This document shows positions 32,841-34,021 of a DNA stretch of 34,021 nucleotides, piece by piece. Source of the DNA: an uncultured Aggregatibacter sp. (lineage in GTDB: Bacteria > Pseudomonadota > Gammaproteobacteria > Enterobacterales > Pasteurellaceae); contig NZ_CABFLM010000050.1 of assembly GCF_901873365.1 (NCBI RefSeq), positions 1 to 34,021 of the forward strand. The letters are read 5' to 3'. Each line of letters begins with the position of its first letter. Position 1 is the first letter of the stretch. The notes beneath the pieces were generated by a model. It was not told where the DNA came from and searched no databases. It worked only from the letters and a program-made list of their open reading frames with translations. The translations under genes and the position numbers were made by a program.

Positions 32841-33266
32841 TTAACGTCGTACGAGTGGTGCAATTTTATCCAATACACCATTAATGTATTTATGACTTTC
32901 GTCTGCACCGAACACTTTGGCAACTTCAATCGCCTCGTTGATTACCACTTTATACGGCACATCCACCTCAAATTGCAGCTCATACACCGCTAAACGCAAA
33001 ACGGCTTTCTCAACTGGATCTAATTCCGCTAAACTACGATCCAAATAGCCTTGCATGGTACGTTCCACCGCCTCTACGTTCTCTACGGTTTGGCGAAATA
33101 ATTTACGGAAATACGGGGTATCTACGCCCTTCATGTCTTGTTCGGTCATGAAGTTAAGTTCGATGATTTCCGGTGAGTTCTGCGAAATTGCCCAAGAATA
33201 TAGGGCTTGTACGGCACATTCACGGGCACGGCGACGAGGAGAAATTTTTTTCACTTGTTCGGTCAT
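32841..33266 (-). CDS. nusB: Transcription antitermination factor NusB
   Basis: All-helical RNA-binding protein that, with NusE, binds boxA and supports antitermination in rRNA operons. 141 residues; the basic N-terminal RNA-binding segment SPRRRARECAVQALYSW and the C-terminal VVINEAIEVAKVFGADESHKYINGVLD are typical. It begins 6 nt after the ribH stop, the common ribH-nusB pair. Confidence 0.97.
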   Translation of the reverse strand: MTEQVKKISPRRRARECAVQALYSWAISQNSPEIIELNFMTEQDMKGVDTPYFRKLFRQTVENVEAVERTMQGYLDRSLAELDPVEKAVLRLAVYELQFEVDVPYKVVINEAIEVAKVFGADESHKYINGVLDKIAPLVRR

Positions 33267-33272
33267 CGTAAG

Positions 33273-33746
33273 TTACACCGCCTGAATTTGATTTAAAAGA
33301 TTCACCATTTCTAACGCAACCAATGCGGCCTCTGCGCCTTTATTACCGGCTTTTGTACCAGCACGTTCAATGGCTTGTTCAATGTTTTCTGTCGTCAATA
33401 CGCCAAATGCCACCGGAATGTCAGATTCCATCGCCACTTTGCCTAAACCACTGCTGGCTTCGCCTGCCACATATTCAAAGTGTGCTGTGCCACCACGAAT
33501 CACCGTGCCTAATGCAACGATGGCATCAAATTTTTTGCTTTCCGCTAATCGACGAGCAACTAATGGCAATTCATACGCGCCCGGCACGCGAACCAACGTA
33601 ATATTTTCATTTTTTACTTGACCGATGCGTTTCAACGCATCCAATGCGCCTTCCAAAAGGCTTTCATTAATAAAGCTGTTAAAGCGTCCGATAACAACGG
33701 CGATTTTTGCATTTGGTGCAGCAATCTGCCCCTCTAAAATGTTCAT
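33273..33746 (-). CDS. ribH: 6,7-dimethyl-8-ribityllumazine synthase
   Basis: Condenses the two riboflavin precursors to lumazine; forms icosahedral or pentameric shells in the cytoplasm. 157 residues with the substrate-binding FNSFINESLLEGA near the N-terminus, VPGAYELP near 54-61, GTVIRGGTAHFEY with the catalytic histidine near 89, and AFGVLTTEN. First gene of the six-gene row. I looked for an FMN riboswitch upstream and did not see its conserved core; an extended -10 box lies about 40 nt before the gene. Confidence 0.97.
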   Translation of the reverse strand: MNILEGQIAAPNAKIAVVIGRFNSFINESLLEGALDALKRIGQVKNENITLVRVPGAYELPLVARRLAESKKFDAIVALGTVIRGGTAHFEYVAGEASSGLGKVAMESDIPVAFGVLTTENIEQAIERAGTKAGNKGAEAALVALEMVNLLNQIQAV

Positions 33747-34021
33747 ATACTTTCCTACATTGTCGTAATAAAAAATTGCGTGCGGATTCTAGCATAGAAT
33801 TCCGCTATCAGCAGTAAGAAAAGTCAACGTGCGGTTAAAAACACCGCAAAATCTAATAACATCAATCACGATAAATGTCCTCATACTTTTACTACCGTTG
33901 CCATCATCTAGGCACAAAAAACACGCTTTTTTATCACCGCACTTCCTTTTTTCATCGCAAAAGAAATTTGTACTTAATAAAAATTTCACACTCAGCTTGA
34001 CAAGCCCTATTTTTTTTTTTG
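33747..34021. other. Upstream region of ribH and window edge
   Basis: No gene seen. It holds the ribH promoter region, an uptake word (33936-33944) and an 11-T homopolymer (34010-34020) at the very end. A 66-codon open frame on the - strand (33789-33989) has no family features or ribosome site and is probably chance. Confidence 0.6.
33782..33805 (-). promoter_or_regulatory. Extended -10 promoter of ribH within a dyad
   Basis: On the - strand TATGCTAGAAT gives an extended -10 (TG, one base, TAGAAT at 33791-33786) about 40 nt before ribH. It is embedded in an imperfect dyad, GCGGATTCTA / TAGAATTCCGC, with a 3-nt centre and one extra base. The dyad could be an operator overlapping the promoter. 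Confidence 0.45.

Noticed and set aside
33747..34021. FMN riboswitch before ribH
   Set aside because: The conserved riboswitch core (GGG-CAG...GGCGGT blocks) is not present on the - strand.

Overview
The window looks like a chromosomal segment of a Pasteurellaceae bacterium of the Haemophilus/Aggregatibacter branch. Two things point there. The 9-base DNA-uptake word AAGTGCGGT occurs exactly 25 times in 34 kb (11 on the + strand, 14 on the - strand), close to one per 1.4 kb. The proteins also read as close relatives of H. influenzae proteins, with the same local gene orders (pheS-pheT-ihfA-nlpC; ribH-nusB-thiL-pgpA-lysE family-dapB; kdsD-kdsC; msrAB-ccdA-thioredoxin). I cannot fix the species from sequence alone; Aggregatibacter is my best guess.

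Layout. 1-1098: gene-free and AT-rich, with a perfect 43-bp inverted repeat at the very edge, a REP-like palindrome cluster, and a segment (902-998) that can fold into a branched structure. 1099-3491 (-): a DMT-family transporter and exonuclease I (sbcB); the transporter carries an in-frame palindrome-rich insertion between its two halves. 3718-6174 (+): LrgA/LrgB-like membrane pair and a dGTPase-family protein. 6344-8561 (+): periplasmic methionine sulfoxide repair (MsrAB, CcdA, thioredoxin-like protein). 8625-12444: a TonB-dependent haem/haemoglobin receptor (-) divergent from a surface lipoprotein (+) with a repetitive helical stalk, sharing a control region with a Fur-like box. 12514-12871: amplified REP array. 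12939-19587 (-): mukF-mukE-mukB condensin operon. 19723-22144 (-): thiI and pbpG. 22238-26483 (-): pheS-pheT-ihfA, then nlpC. 26726-28148 (-): htpX and RNase P RNA. 28271-29760 (+): kdsD-kdsC for Kdo synthesis. 29863-33746 (-): ribH-nusB-thiL-pgpA-LysE family-dapB.

Most of the window is conserved housekeeping. The accessory and more interesting parts are the iron/haem acquisition pair with its size-variable stalk, the two copies of a composite REP-like element whose palindromes show compensatory base changes, the intragenic palindrome cluster in the transporter, a candidate ECF-sigma promoter before msrAB, and the unexplained structured segment next to sbcB. No complete transposon, prophage, tRNA, rRNA or CRISPR array was seen.
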